From Streptomyces sp. JHA26 (GTDB taxonomy: Bacteria; Actinomycetota; Actinomycetes; Streptomycetales; Streptomycetaceae), in the NCBI RefSeq assembly GCF_002005565.1, contig NZ_BDJC01000070.1, forward strand, positions 1 through 32,474: a stretch of DNA of 32,474 nt, given 5' to 3'. The notes under the pieces are model-generated. The model was not told the DNA's origin and made no database searches. It worked only from the letters and a program-made list of their open reading frames with translations. Shown piece by piece: positions 22,827 to 31,039 of the stretch (positions within the stretch are counted from its first letter, which is position 1; each line of letters opens with the position of its first letter). Position numbers and translations under genes: made by a program.

Positions 22827-23957
22827 ATGAGGAGCACCTTTGGGGAGCGGGTCGCGCGCTGCGCCCGGCGGCCCGTCGAGCGGTACGTGTGGGCCGGGTA
22901 CGCGGTGGTGGCGGTGGCCTTCGCCGCGGCGTCGGACCTGACGACGCACCGTGTGTGGGGGTGGTCGGCCGGGGCGGGGTACGCGCTCGCGGCGCTCCTG
23001 GCGTCGGGGTCCGCTCCGCGCCCGGCCGTCCGGGCGGTCGCCGTGGCGGGGGCGGCCGTACTGCCGCTCGTCGGCCTGGTGGTGGCGGGGCTCGGGCAGT
23101 CCGAGGTGGCCGTGGTCGAGCGCTCGGGACGCCTGCTCGCCGCCACGGGGAGCCCGTACGTCACGGCTCCCGCGGCCGTCCCCGACTTCGATCCCTACCT
23201 GCCGGGGATGGCGGTCTTCGGCATGTTGCCCGGGGACCCCCGCTGGTGGCTGGCCGGTGCGTTCGTCGCGTGCCTCACCGCCGCCCGACCGCGCGGCGTC
23301 GGAGCGTTGCTCGCGTGTCCGCTGGTCGCGCTGCCCTTCGCGGTGGGCGGCGTCGACCTGCCGGTGGCCGGCCTGATGTGCCTCGGCCTCGCCCTGGCCG
23401 GGCGGGACCGTCCGGGTGCGGCGGGTCTGGCGCTCGGGGCCGCCGCCGCCCTCAAGTGGACCGCCTGGCCCGCGCTGCCGGTGGCGCTCGCCCTGGTCGC
23501 GGTGCGGCAGGGCGCCCGGCCGGCGCTGCGGTGCGCGGGTGCGGGCCTGGGCACCGCGACGGTACTCGTCCTGCCCTTCGCGCTCACCGATCCGGCCGGC
23601 TTCTTCCACAACGTCGTGGCCTTCCCCCTCGGCCTCACCGCGACCGCCTCGCCCGCCGGCAGCCCGCTGCCCGGACACCTGCTGGCGGAACACGTCCCCG
23701 GCGGCACGGTGATCGCGCTCGCGCTCCTGACGTCCGGGGCGCTGCTGCTCGGTGCCTCGCTCGCGCTGCGCCCGCCGGAGACGGTGGGGGCGGCGGCCCG
23801 GCGGCTCGCGCTCGGCCTGGGCCTGGCGACGGCCCTGATGCCGGCGACGCGCTTCGGCTACCTGGTCTACCCGCTGCTGCTGGCCGCACCGGCGTACGGG
23901 ACGGCGCGCCGCGCCACCGAGGTCACGGACCGCTCCCCCGAGAGGACCCCCGCATGA
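22827..23957 (+). CDS. GT87-family polyprenyl-phosphate-mannose-dependent mannosyltransferase-like membrane protein
   Basis: 376-aa polytopic membrane protein with about eight to ten predicted hydrophobic helices. The segment GSPYVTAPAAVPDFDPYLPG after the second or third helix resembles the extracytoplasmic loop of GT87 enzymes, which carries the catalytic Asp. The internal LKWTAWPALPVALAL and the C-terminal ATRFGYLVYPLLLAAP are typical of the family (DUF2029). GT87 includes PimE, which adds mannose to phosphatidylinositol mannosides. The 4-nt overlap with a PimB'-like gene supports a role in mannolipid assembly, but the acceptor is inferred. The start lacks a ribosome site and may be leaderless. 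Confidence 0.8.
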   Translation: MRSTFGERVARCARRPVERYVWAGYAVVAVAFAAASDLTTHRVWGWSAGAGYALAALLASGSAPRPAVRAVAVAGAAVLPLVGLVVAGLGQSEVAVVERSGRLLAATGSPYVTAPAAVPDFDPYLPGMAVFGMLPGDPRWWLAGAFVACLTAARPRGVGALLACPLVALPFAVGGVDLPVAGLMCLGLALAGRDRPGAAGLALGAAAALKWTAWPALPVALALVAVRQGARPALRCAGAGLGTATVLVLPFALTDPAGFFHNVVAFPLGLTATASPAGSPLPGHLLAEHVPGGTVIALALLTSGALLLGASLALRPPETVGAAARRLALGLGLATALMPATRFGYLVYPLLLAAPAYGTARRATEVTDRSPERTPA

Positions 23958-25120
23958 CGAGCGACGCCCGCACCCGTGCCCGCACCCTGATCGTCACCAA
24001 CGACTTCCCGCCCCGGCAGGGCGGCATAGAGACCTTCGTCCGGCACCTCGCCGACCGCTTCCCGCCCGGCGAGGTCGTCGTCTTCACCTCGGCACCGGCC
24101 GTGCCGGATCCCCGCGAGCTCTTCCCGTACCCGGTGATCCGGCACCCGGCCGGCACCCTCCTGCCCACGCCCCGCGCCACCGCGCACGCCGCGTCCGTGG
24201 CCCGCCGGTACGGCTGCGACCGGGTGTGGTTCGGCGCGGCGGCGCCCCTCGGCCTGATGGCGGGCACGCTCCGGCGTACGGCGGGGATCCGTACCGCCGT
24301 CGCCACCACCCACGGCCACGAGGTGTGGTGGGCCCGCACGCCCGGTGCCCGGGGCCTGCTGCGCCGCGTCGGCACCCGGGTGGACACCCTCACCTGGCTG
24401 GGCGCGAGCACCCGGCGCCCCATCGAGGCGGCCCTCGCGCCGGGCACCCGGACCGCCCGCCTCGTCCCCGGCGTGGACACCGCGGTCTTCCACCCGGCCG
24501 TGGACGGCGGCCCGACCAGGACGCGGTACGGCCTGGGCCACCGCCCGGTGATCCTGTGCGCGGCCCGCCTGGTCCCCCGCAAGGGGCAGGACACGCTGAT
24601 CAGGGCGCTGCCCTGGATCCGCGAGGCGGTCCCCGACGCCGCGCTCCTCCTGGTCGGCGACGGCCCGTACGCGCCGGAACTGCGCCGGCTGGCGCTGCGG
24701 GAGGGCGTCGTGGACTCGGTCGTCTTCGCGGGCGGCCGGCCCCACCACGACCTTCCGCGGTTCTACGCCGCCGCCGACGCCTTCGCCATGCCCTGCCGTA
24801 CCCGCAGGGGCGGCCTGGAGGTGGAGGGTCTGGGCATCGTCTGCCTGGAGGCCGCGGCGTGCGGACTCCCGGTCGTGGTCGGCGACTCGGGCGGCGCGCC
24901 GGACACCGTGCGCGAGGGCGAGACGGGCCACGTCGTCGACGGCCGTTCGGTGGCGGCCACGGCGGACCGGCTGATCAGACTCCTGCTCAACCCCCGACTC
25001 GCCCGCGCCATGGGGGAGAAGGGCCGCCACCGGGTGTGTACGGAATGGTCCTGGGACCGCTCGTGGGCGACGCTGAGGAACCTGCTCTCCGGGGAGACGC
25101 CCACGCCCCGCACGGACTGA
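23954..25120 (+). CDS. GT4 mannosyltransferase, PimB'-like (phosphatidylinositol mannoside synthesis)
   Basis: 388-aa GT-B glycosyltransferase using GDP-mannose. The N-terminal domain has TNDFPPRQGGIETFV and WFGAAAPLGLMA, then THGHEVWWA. The C-terminal donor-binding domain has ARLVPRKGQDTLIRALP, VGDGPY, AMPCRTRRGGLEVEGLGIV with the EX7E motif (EGLGIVCLE), and GDSGGAPDTVREGETG. These segments closely resemble mycobacterial and corynebacterial PimB', which adds the second mannose to PIM1. The ATG at 23954 overlaps the GT87 stop (ATGA), so the two form one operon. The acceptor could be another lipid; family membership is firm. Confidence 0.88.
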   Translation: MTSDARTRARTLIVTNDFPPRQGGIETFVRHLADRFPPGEVVVFTSAPAVPDPRELFPYPVIRHPAGTLLPTPRATAHAASVARRYGCDRVWFGAAAPLGLMAGTLRRTAGIRTAVATTHGHEVWWARTPGARGLLRRVGTRVDTLTWLGASTRRPIEAALAPGTRTARLVPGVDTAVFHPAVDGGPTRTRYGLGHRPVILCAARLVPRKGQDTLIRALPWIREAVPDAALLLVGDGPYAPELRRLALREGVVDSVVFAGGRPHHDLPRFYAAADAFAMPCRTRRGGLEVEGLGIVCLEAAACGLPVVVGDSGGAPDTVREGETGHVVDGRSVAATADRLIRLLLNPRLARAMGEKGRHRVCTEWSWDRSWATLRNLLSGETPTPRTD

Positions 25121-25156
25121 CCGTCCTCCCGCGCGTCCACCGCCGGGCGGGAGGAC

Positions 25157-25199
25157 GCCGACGGCCCGAGCCCCCGCACAGTGGGCTCGGGCCGTCGGC
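25157..25199. terminator. Bidirectional hairpin between GT4 and aldehyde dehydrogenase genes
   Basis: Arms 25157-25173 and 25183-25199 are perfect 17-nt reverse complements with a 9-nt loop, placed between two convergent stop codons. Confidence 0.85.
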
Positions 25200-25212
25200 C
25201 TTCTCGGGTGGG

Positions 25213-26658
25213 TCAGAGGGCGAGGCCCGTCAGGACCAGCACGCGCTCGTAGGTGTAGTCGTCCATCGCGAACCTGACGCCCTCGCGGCCCACGCCGGAC
25301 TGCTTGGCGCCGCCGTACGGCATCTGGTCGGCGCGGTAGGAGGGCACGTCGCCGATGACGACGCCGCCGACCTCCAGGGCGCGGTGGGCACGGAAGGCGG
25401 CCTGCAGGTCGTGCGTGAACACGCCTGCCTGGAGGCCGTACTTGGAGTCGTTGACGGCGGCGAACGCCTCGTCCTCGCCGTTCACCTTCTGCACGCTGAG
25501 GACGGGTCCGAAGACCTCCTCGCAGGCGAGGGTGACATCGGCCGGCAGGTCGGTCAGGACGGTCGGCGCGTACGAGGCGCCGTCGCGCTTGCCGCCGGTG
25601 AGGAGCTTCGCGCCCGCGGCGACGGCCTCGTCGACCCAGGACTCCACGCGCTCGGCGGCGGCCTCGCTGACCAGCGGGCCGACGTCGGTGGCGTCGTCGT
25701 TCGGGTCGCCGGTGACCTGGGCCTCGACGGCGGCGACGATGCGCGGCAGCAGGCGGTCGTACACGGCGGCGTCGGCGATCACGCGCTGCACCGAGATGCA
25801 GGACTGGCCGCCCTGGTAGTTGGAGAAGGTCGCGATGCGGGTCGCGGCCCAGTCGAGGTCCTGGTCGCTCGCCCAGTCGCCGAGGACGACGGCCGCGCCG
25901 TTGCCGCCCAGCTCCAGGGTGCAGTGCTTGCGCGGCACCGAGTCCATGATCGCGTAGCCGACCGTCTCGGAGCCGGTGAAGGAGATGACCGGCAGCCGCT
26001 CGTCCTGGACGAGGGCGGGCATGCGGTCGTTGGGGACCGGCAGGATGCTCCAGGAGCCGGCGGGCAGCTCGGTCTCGGCGAGCAGGTCGCCGAGGATCAG
26101 GCCGGACAGCGGGGTGGCGGGGGCCGGCTTGAGGATGATCGGGGCGCCGGCCGCGATCGCCGGGGCGATCTTGTGGGCGCACAGGTTCAGCGGGAAGTTG
26201 AACGGCGCGATGCCGAGGACGACGCCCTTGGGGAAGCGGCGGGTGAGGGCGAGGCGGCCCTGGCCGCCGGCGTCGGTGTCCAGGCGCTGGGCCTCGCCGC
26301 CGTTGAAGCGGCGGGCCTCCTCGGCCGCGAAGCGGAAGACGGACACCGCGCGGCCGACCTCGCCGCGGGCCCACTTGATCGGCTTGCCGTTCTCGGCGGA
26401 GATGAGCCGCGCGAGCTCCTCGGTGCGCTCGGCCAGGCGGCGGCTGACGTGGTCCAGGGCGGCGGCGCGGACGTGGGCGGGGGTGGCGGCGAACTCGTCC
26501 CGTACGGCGTACGCGGCGGCCACGGCCTCCTCGACCTGGGCGTCGGTCGGCAGGCTCACCGTGGCGACGGTACGGCCGTCCCAGGGGGACGTGACGTCGA
26601 AGGTGTCGTCGCCGGTGGCCTGGCGGCCGGCGAGCCAGAAGGCGGTGGTGGAAGTCAT
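25213..26658 (-). CDS. NAD(P)-dependent aldehyde dehydrogenase
   Basis: 481-aa cytosolic enzyme oxidising an aldehyde to its acid. Landmarks in order are APFNFPLNL, the cofactor segment ILKPAPATPLSG, FTGSETVG, the general base Glu249 in LELGGN, the catalytic Cys287 in GGQSCISVQR, and the late EEVFGPVLSV. Length is standard. The ATG at 26658 is where the family homology starts; GGAAGGG lies upstream at a slightly long spacing. TetR and PucR-type regulators nearby could control it, but 206 nt separate it from the TetR gene, so it may have its own promoter. The substrate is not evident; resemblance to glyceraldehyde-3-phosphate/lactaldehyde-type dehydrogenases makes a small polar aldehyde plausible. 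Confidence 0.93.
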   Translation of the reverse strand: MTSTTAFWLAGRQATGDDTFDVTSPWDGRTVATVSLPTDAQVEEAVAAAYAVRDEFAATPAHVRAAALDHVSRRLAERTEELARLISAENGKPIKWARGEVGRAVSVFRFAAEEARRFNGGEAQRLDTDAGGQGRLALTRRFPKGVVLGIAPFNFPLNLCAHKIAPAIAAGAPIILKPAPATPLSGLILGDLLAETELPAGSWSILPVPNDRMPALVQDERLPVISFTGSETVGYAIMDSVPRKHCTLELGGNGAAVVLGDWASDQDLDWAATRIATFSNYQGGQSCISVQRVIADAAVYDRLLPRIVAAVEAQVTGDPNDDATDVGPLVSEAAAERVESWVDEAVAAGAKLLTGGKRDGASYAPTVLTDLPADVTLACEEVFGPVLSVQKVNGEDEAFAAVNDSKYGLQAGVFTHDLQAAFRAHRALEVGGVVIGDVPSYRADQMPYGGAKQSGVGREGVRFAMDDYTYERVLVLTGLAL

Positions 26659-26864
26659 GGGGTTCCGGCCCTTCCGCGTTGGGGTGGGTGGACGGCTGTG
26701 CGGAGTCCACGGTAGGGCGGGCGGCGGCGGGTGGCGTTTGTCCGAGACGTAGTGGTCGGCGGGGGTGATTCGACGGATCGGCGGGATGTGCGCCCGTGGA
26801 CGGGGCGGGGGCGCGGCCGCGGACCGCGGACGCGGCCGGCGGATCCTCCGGCTCCCCCGCCCCC

Positions 26865-27518
26865 TCACTCGCCGGAGGGCGCGGCCTTCTCCCCGTCCGT
26901 CGCGCCGGCCAGCGCGTTCCAGCCGTGTTCCAGGAGGTCGAAGGCGCGCGCCACCGCCCGCCGGGGGTCGTCGTGGCCGCGTGCCGCGCGGGGGGCCTCG
27001 AGGGCGAAGTGGGCCAGGGCGGCGCAGGCCGGGTCGTCGGGGGCGAGGCCGCTCTCCTCGGCGATGACCCGGGCGAGGGCGGCGCTGTGGCGCAGCCACA
27101 TGGTCTGGGCGTAGTCGCGCAGCGCCGGAGTGCTGTTCACCAGGTCGGCGAAGGCAGGGAAGCGGGGGTCGTCACCGGTCGTGGCCATCCGGACGTTCAA
27201 CGCGTGTTCCCGCAGCGCGGCGGGGACGGACCGGCCCCGCGGCCGTTCGCGCACAGCGGCGACCAGGCGGGCCTGCTGTTCCACGTCGTCGTCCAGGACG
27301 AGCGCTTCCTTGACGGGGAAGTGCTTGAACAGCGTGGTGGTGGACACGTCCGCGGCGTCCGCGATCTCGCGGACGCTGACCGCGTCGTACCCGCGTTCCA
27401 GGAAGAGGCGCAGGGCCGCGTCGGCGATGGCCCGGCGGGTGGCGGCCTTCTTGCGCTCACGGCGTCCCGTGGACGCGGACGGCGCTTCCGCCGGGGGTCG
27501 GGTGGGGGTGTCGGGCAT
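26865..27518 (-). CDS. TetR-family transcriptional regulator
   Basis: 217-aa regulator. The N-terminal helix-turn-helix is clear (AIADAALRLFLERGYDAVSV in part, then REIADAADVSTTTLFKHFPVKEALV), followed by an all-helical ligand domain of low similarity to anything I can name. It is divergent from the TetX-like monooxygenase gene, with a 7-bp inverted repeat (27547-27571) in the shared spacer, the classic arrangement for a repressor of the neighbouring enzyme and of itself. The 206-nt spacer behind it (26659-26864) holds only short GC-rich stems and the presumed aldehyde dehydrogenase promoter. Confidence 0.93.
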   Translation of the reverse strand: MPDTPTRPPAEAPSASTGRRERKKAATRRAIADAALRLFLERGYDAVSVREIADAADVSTTTLFKHFPVKEALVLDDDVEQQARLVAAVRERPRGRSVPAALREHALNVRMATTGDDPRFPAFADLVNSTPALRDYAQTMWLRHSAALARVIAEESGLAPDDPACAALAHFALEAPRAARGHDDPRRAVARAFDLLEHGWNALAGATDGEKAAPSGE

Positions 27519-27787
27519 GCCGTCAATCTACCCCGGGGGTTGCCCGAGTGCAAAAGTTGAGTTGTTGCACTTATTTAGTGAGTGTGCTTTTCTGGCCCCA
27601 CGGCGGTCCTGCGGCAGCACCGCGGCAGTCACGGTGCCTGCCCGGCGGGCGCGCACCTCGTCGCCCGCGGCGTCACCGAACGCCTCCCGCCCTCCTCTCC
27701 CTCACCCGCCGAGCAGGGCCCGACTGCACCACCCGCCCCCGGCACGACCATCCGCGTGCCGCCGCACGGAACGAACGGAGCACTTTC
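27519..27787. promoter_or_regulatory. Divergent region between the TetR and monooxygenase genes
   Basis: 269 nt with an AT-rich island at about 27547-27590, unusual for this genome and likely to contain the promoters. The rest, about 27600-27780, is a GC-rich leader with no convincing gene; GGAG at 27777-27780 is the monooxygenase ribosome site. Confidence 0.55.
27547..27571. promoter_or_regulatory. Probable TetR operator
   Basis: Inverted repeat AGTGCAA (27547-27553) and TTGCACT (27565-27571) with an 11-nt spacer inside the AT-rich divergent region, 29 bp from the TetR start. Size and placement suit a TetR dimer site; the link is inferred. Confidence 0.5.
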
Positions 27788-28921
27788 ATGAGGACCCCCC
27801 GCGACTCCCGCATCGCCGTCATCGGCGCCGGCCCGGGCGGCCTGACCTGCGCCCGCATCCTCCAGCGCCACGGCGTCACCGTCACCGTCCACGACCGCGA
27901 CGCGGGCCCCGACGCCCGGAACCAGGGCGGCACCCTCGACCTGCGCGCCGACAACGGGCAGATCGCGCTGCGCGAAGCCGGTCTCCTGGACGAGTTCTTC
28001 GCGCTGTCGCGCCCCGAGGGACAGGAGATGCGCCAACTGGACCCGGCCGGCGAGACCCTCTTCCGCCACGTCCCCGAGGAGGGCGAGCGGTTCAAGCCCG
28101 AGATCGACCGCGGCCGGCTCCGCGATCTGCTGCTCGGTTCGCTCCGACCCGGCACCGTGCGCTGGGGCCGGGCCCTCGAGGCCGTCGACGGGCCCGAGGA
28201 AGGTCCCAGGCTCCTGCGCTTCACCGACGGCACCACCGTCGAGGCCGATCTCGTCATCGGCGCCGACGGCGCCTGGTCCCGGGTCCGCCGGGCCGTCTCC
28301 CCGGCCGTCCCGCAGTACAGCGGCGTGAGCTTCCTGGAGGCCCGGTTCCACGACGTCGGGACCCGGCACCCGGACATCGCCGACCTCGTCGGCCCGGGCA
28401 GCGCCGCCGCGGCCGACGGCGACCGGGGCCTGTTCGCCCAGCGCAACGGCGACGACCACGTCCGCGTCTACATCATCCAGCGCGTCCCCGCCGACTGGAT
28501 CACCGCCGCGGGCCTCACCGTCGAGGACACCGACGCGCTCCGCGCCCTCCTCCTGGAACGCTACGGCGCCTGGTCGCCCCGCCTGCGCCGGCTGATCTCC
28601 GACAACGACGGCCGCTACGCCGACCGTCCAATCTTCGCCCTGCCCGTGCCGCACGTCTGGGAGCACAGCCCCACGGTGACCCTGCTCGGGGACGCGGCCC
28701 ACCTCATGCCCCCGCTCGGCGTCGGCGTCAACCTCGCCCTGCTGGACGCCTGCGAACTCGCCCTCGCGCTCGCCCGGCACGACACCGTCGACGACGCCCT
28801 CCGCGTCTACGAGAAGACGATGTTCCCGCGCTCCACGGAAACGGCCCGGCTGCTCGACGGCGCCGCCGAGCACCTGCTGTCCCCCGAGCCGCCGGACTTC
28901 GCCGACGCCGAGGCCTCCTGA
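27788..28921 (+). CDS. TetX-like FAD-dependent monooxygenase
   Basis: 377-aa class A flavoprotein hydroxylase. The Rossmann motif IAVIGAGPGG is at the N-terminus. Then come NQGGTLDLRADNGQIAL, the class-typical RGRLRDLL-like segment (DRGRLRDLL), VIGADGAWSRVR and the FAD-binding GDAAHLMPPLGVGVNLALLDA. It is close in layout to tetracycline- and rifampicin-modifying monooxygenases, but these families also act on secondary metabolites and aromatic compounds. The ATG at 27788 has GGAG 7 nt upstream. Divergence from a TetR gene suggests induction by a small molecule. Antibiotic resistance is only one possibility. Confidence 0.9.
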   Translation: MRTPRDSRIAVIGAGPGGLTCARILQRHGVTVTVHDRDAGPDARNQGGTLDLRADNGQIALREAGLLDEFFALSRPEGQEMRQLDPAGETLFRHVPEEGERFKPEIDRGRLRDLLLGSLRPGTVRWGRALEAVDGPEEGPRLLRFTDGTTVEADLVIGADGAWSRVRRAVSPAVPQYSGVSFLEARFHDVGTRHPDIADLVGPGSAAAADGDRGLFAQRNGDDHVRVYIIQRVPADWITAAGLTVEDTDALRALLLERYGAWSPRLRRLISDNDGRYADRPIFALPVPHVWEHSPTVTLLGDAAHLMPPLGVGVNLALLDACELALALARHDTVDDALRVYEKTMFPRSTETARLLDGAAEHLLSPEPPDFADAEAS

Positions 28922-28937
28922 CCGGCGCCGCCGGTTC

Positions 28938-28975
28938 CCGGGGGCCCCGGGGGTCCGGGGCGTCCCGGGCCCCGG
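28938..28975. terminator. Bidirectional hairpin between monooxygenase and PucR-type genes
   Basis: A GC-rich imperfect inverted repeat (about 28938-28951 with 28964-28975, one or two bulges) fills the 58-nt gap between convergent genes. Confidence 0.55.
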
Positions 28976-28979
28976 TGCG

Positions 28980-30671
28980 CTACTCGGCCGCCGTCGCCTT
29001 CAGCGCCAGCCACAGCTCCATCCGGACGTCCGGGTCGTCCAGGGAGCGGCCGAGGATCTCCTCCACGCGGCGCATCCGGTAGCGCAGGGTGTGGCGGTGG
29101 ACGCCGAGGTCGGCGGCCGCCGCGTCCCACTGGCCGTGGCGGGAGAGCCAGGCGCGCAGGGAGGCCACCAGGTCGCCGCGGCCGGTGGCGTCGTGGTCGC
29201 GCAGGGCACGCAGCAGGCCGTCGGCGAACGCCCGTACCGCGTCGTCGGCGAGCAGCGGAAGCACCGAGCCGGCCGCCAGGTGTTCGTGCTCGACGCAGAC
29301 GCGTCCGCGCCGGCGGGCCACCGACAGGGCCTGTTCGGCCTGCTTGTAGGCGGCGGACGCGGCGATGGGACCGGACGGCGCGGACAGGCCGACGACGAGG
29401 CCCTCCTCGTCGCCGCCCGCGACCGGCTTGCGCGCCGGACGCGCCGTCTCCAGGGCCGACGCGTAGGCGGCGCAGGCGGCGACGGCCGCACCCCCGTCGG
29501 TGGCGAGCACGACCAGGCGCTCCCCCTCGGGCACCGCCAGGACGGCCTCGCCCGCCCGGGCCGCCGCCGACTCGACGACCTCGGCGAGGGCGCCGAGCGG
29601 GTCGCCGTGGGTGTCGGCCGCGGCCAGCGCGGCGGCCGAGGGCTTGGCCACGGGCACCCGTGCCGGGGGGCCCGCGGACGGTCCGGCGTGCGCTCGCGCG
29701 GCCGACGCGGAGGCCGGCTCGGCGACGATCATGCGGAAGGGCGCGTCGAGCAGGCCGCCGTACAGGTCCCCGGCGACCGTGCGGGCGTGGTCCGGTTCGC
29801 CGGCCAGCAGCATGCGCAGCACGGCGGCGCCGAGGCGCTGTTCGGCGGCGTGCAGGGAGCGGGAGCGTTCCGTGGTGAGGGTCAGCAGGGCTATGGCCGA
29901 GTGGACGGCGTACCGCTCGGCGGTGCCGAGGGGTGCGGCGGTGCCGACGGCCAGCGCCGCGCGGGCCTTGCGGGAGGTGCCCAGGGAGTGCAGCTCGACG
30001 CGGTCCGCGTTCTCGGGCTGCTCGGAGTCGTCGGCGGCGCCGACCACGGCGGAGGCCGGTGCGGGCCGCTCGCGCAGCCGCTGGACGTCCGCGGTGAGCC
30101 GTGCCGCCCTACGGCCCGCCCACTCCGGTGCCGCGGCGACGACGGCGCCCGCGGTGTCGTACAGCGCCGCCCAGCCGTCGATCTGCGCGGCCAGCGCGGC
30201 CAGCAGCCCTTCCGGCCCGTCGCCCAGCGCCCGCCTGGTCAGCTCCCGCTGGGCCGCGAAGCCCGCGGTGACCGCCCGGTACTGGTCGGCGGCGATGGCG
30301 GCGGAGACGGCCTTGCTGATGGCGAGGAAGGGCGTGCGGCGCGGTACCTCCAGCAGGGGCAGGCCCTCCGCCCGCGCGGCCTCGACCAGCGCCTCGGGGA
30401 TGTCGTCGTAGTGGACGCCCACGGCGAAGCCGAGCCCGACCACTCCGGCCCCGGCCAGCCGCTTGACGTACCGGCGCATCGCCTGCGGGTCCTCCGCGTC
30501 CAGCTTGAGCGCGGTGATCAGCAGGAGTTCCCCGCCCTCCATGTACGGCACGGGATCGGCCAGCTCGCTGGAGTGGGCCCAGCGGACGGGCACGTCGAGG
30601 CGGTCCCCGCCCGCGCGCACGGTCAGCTTGAGCGCGGAGTGGTGGACGAGCGAGGCGAGCGTCGGGGGCAT
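28980..30671 (-). CDS. PucR-family transcriptional regulator
   Basis: 563-aa regulator of the PucR/CdaR group. The N-terminal PucR domain (about 5-130) begins TLASLVHHSALKL and includes GGELLLITAL and GVHYDDIPEALVEAA. A middle GGDEF-like region of low conservation follows. The C-terminus has the helix-turn-helix WLSRHGQWDAAAADLGVHR plus TLRYRMRRVEEILGR. An Ala/Pro-rich stretch near 320-345 looks like a flexible linker. The ATG at 30671 follows GAAGGTCCC. Such regulators control purine, GABA or polyamine catabolism in actinomycetes; the aldehyde dehydrogenase nearby would be consistent, but no direct evidence is present. Confidence 0.92.
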   Translation of the reverse strand: MPPTLASLVHHSALKLTVRAGGDRLDVPVRWAHSSELADPVPYMEGGELLLITALKLDAEDPQAMRRYVKRLAGAGVVGLGFAVGVHYDDIPEALVEAARAEGLPLLEVPRRTPFLAISKAVSAAIAADQYRAVTAGFAAQRELTRRALGDGPEGLLAALAAQIDGWAALYDTAGAVVAAAPEWAGRRAARLTADVQRLRERPAPASAVVGAADDSEQPENADRVELHSLGTSRKARAALAVGTAAPLGTAERYAVHSAIALLTLTTERSRSLHAAEQRLGAAVLRMLLAGEPDHARTVAGDLYGGLLDAPFRMIVAEPASASAARAHAGPSAGPPARVPVAKPSAAALAAADTHGDPLGALAEVVESAAARAGEAVLAVPEGERLVVLATDGGAAVAACAAYASALETARPARKPVAGGDEEGLVVGLSAPSGPIAASAAYKQAEQALSVARRRGRVCVEHEHLAAGSVLPLLADDAVRAFADGLLRALRDHDATGRGDLVASLRAWLSRHGQWDAAAADLGVHRHTLRYRMRRVEEILGRSLDDPDVRMELWLALKATAAE

Positions 30672-31039
30672 GGGACCTTCAGGTCGGCGTCGGGAGATGC
30701 GGGGACGACGGGGAGTATCGGTGGTCTTTTGGCCGCCGCGTATGAACGGCCTGTGTCGATTCTGCCTCACCGTACGATCCCCCCGGACGGCCGCAGACCC
30801 CTCGGCGACCGCCCGCGCCCCGGACCGGCTCCCCTCCGTCGGCACCTCCCCGCCGGGCCTGCACGTCAGCCGTCCGGCCCGCGCCCCGGCTGCCGGCGCC
30901 GCCACCCGGTCCCCCGGCGCCCGCGTCGCCTCGGCAGCCGGTGCCCGGCGGGCGCCTCCGCCGTCACGTCTCCGCCAGCGGGGTGGCCCGGCCGTCCGGA
31001 CCCGCGTCCGGAACCCCGGCCGCCCTCACCCCCGGCGGC
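30672..31039. other. Spacer upstream of the PucR-type gene
   Basis: 368 nt without a convincing gene. The part next to the PucR-type start (about 30700-30780) is AT-richer and probably holds its promoter. The remainder is C-rich and shows a short inverted TCCGGA pair around 30990-31015, behind the P-loop ATPase gene, that could be a weak terminator. Open frames here are shadows without ribosome sites. Confidence 0.5.
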
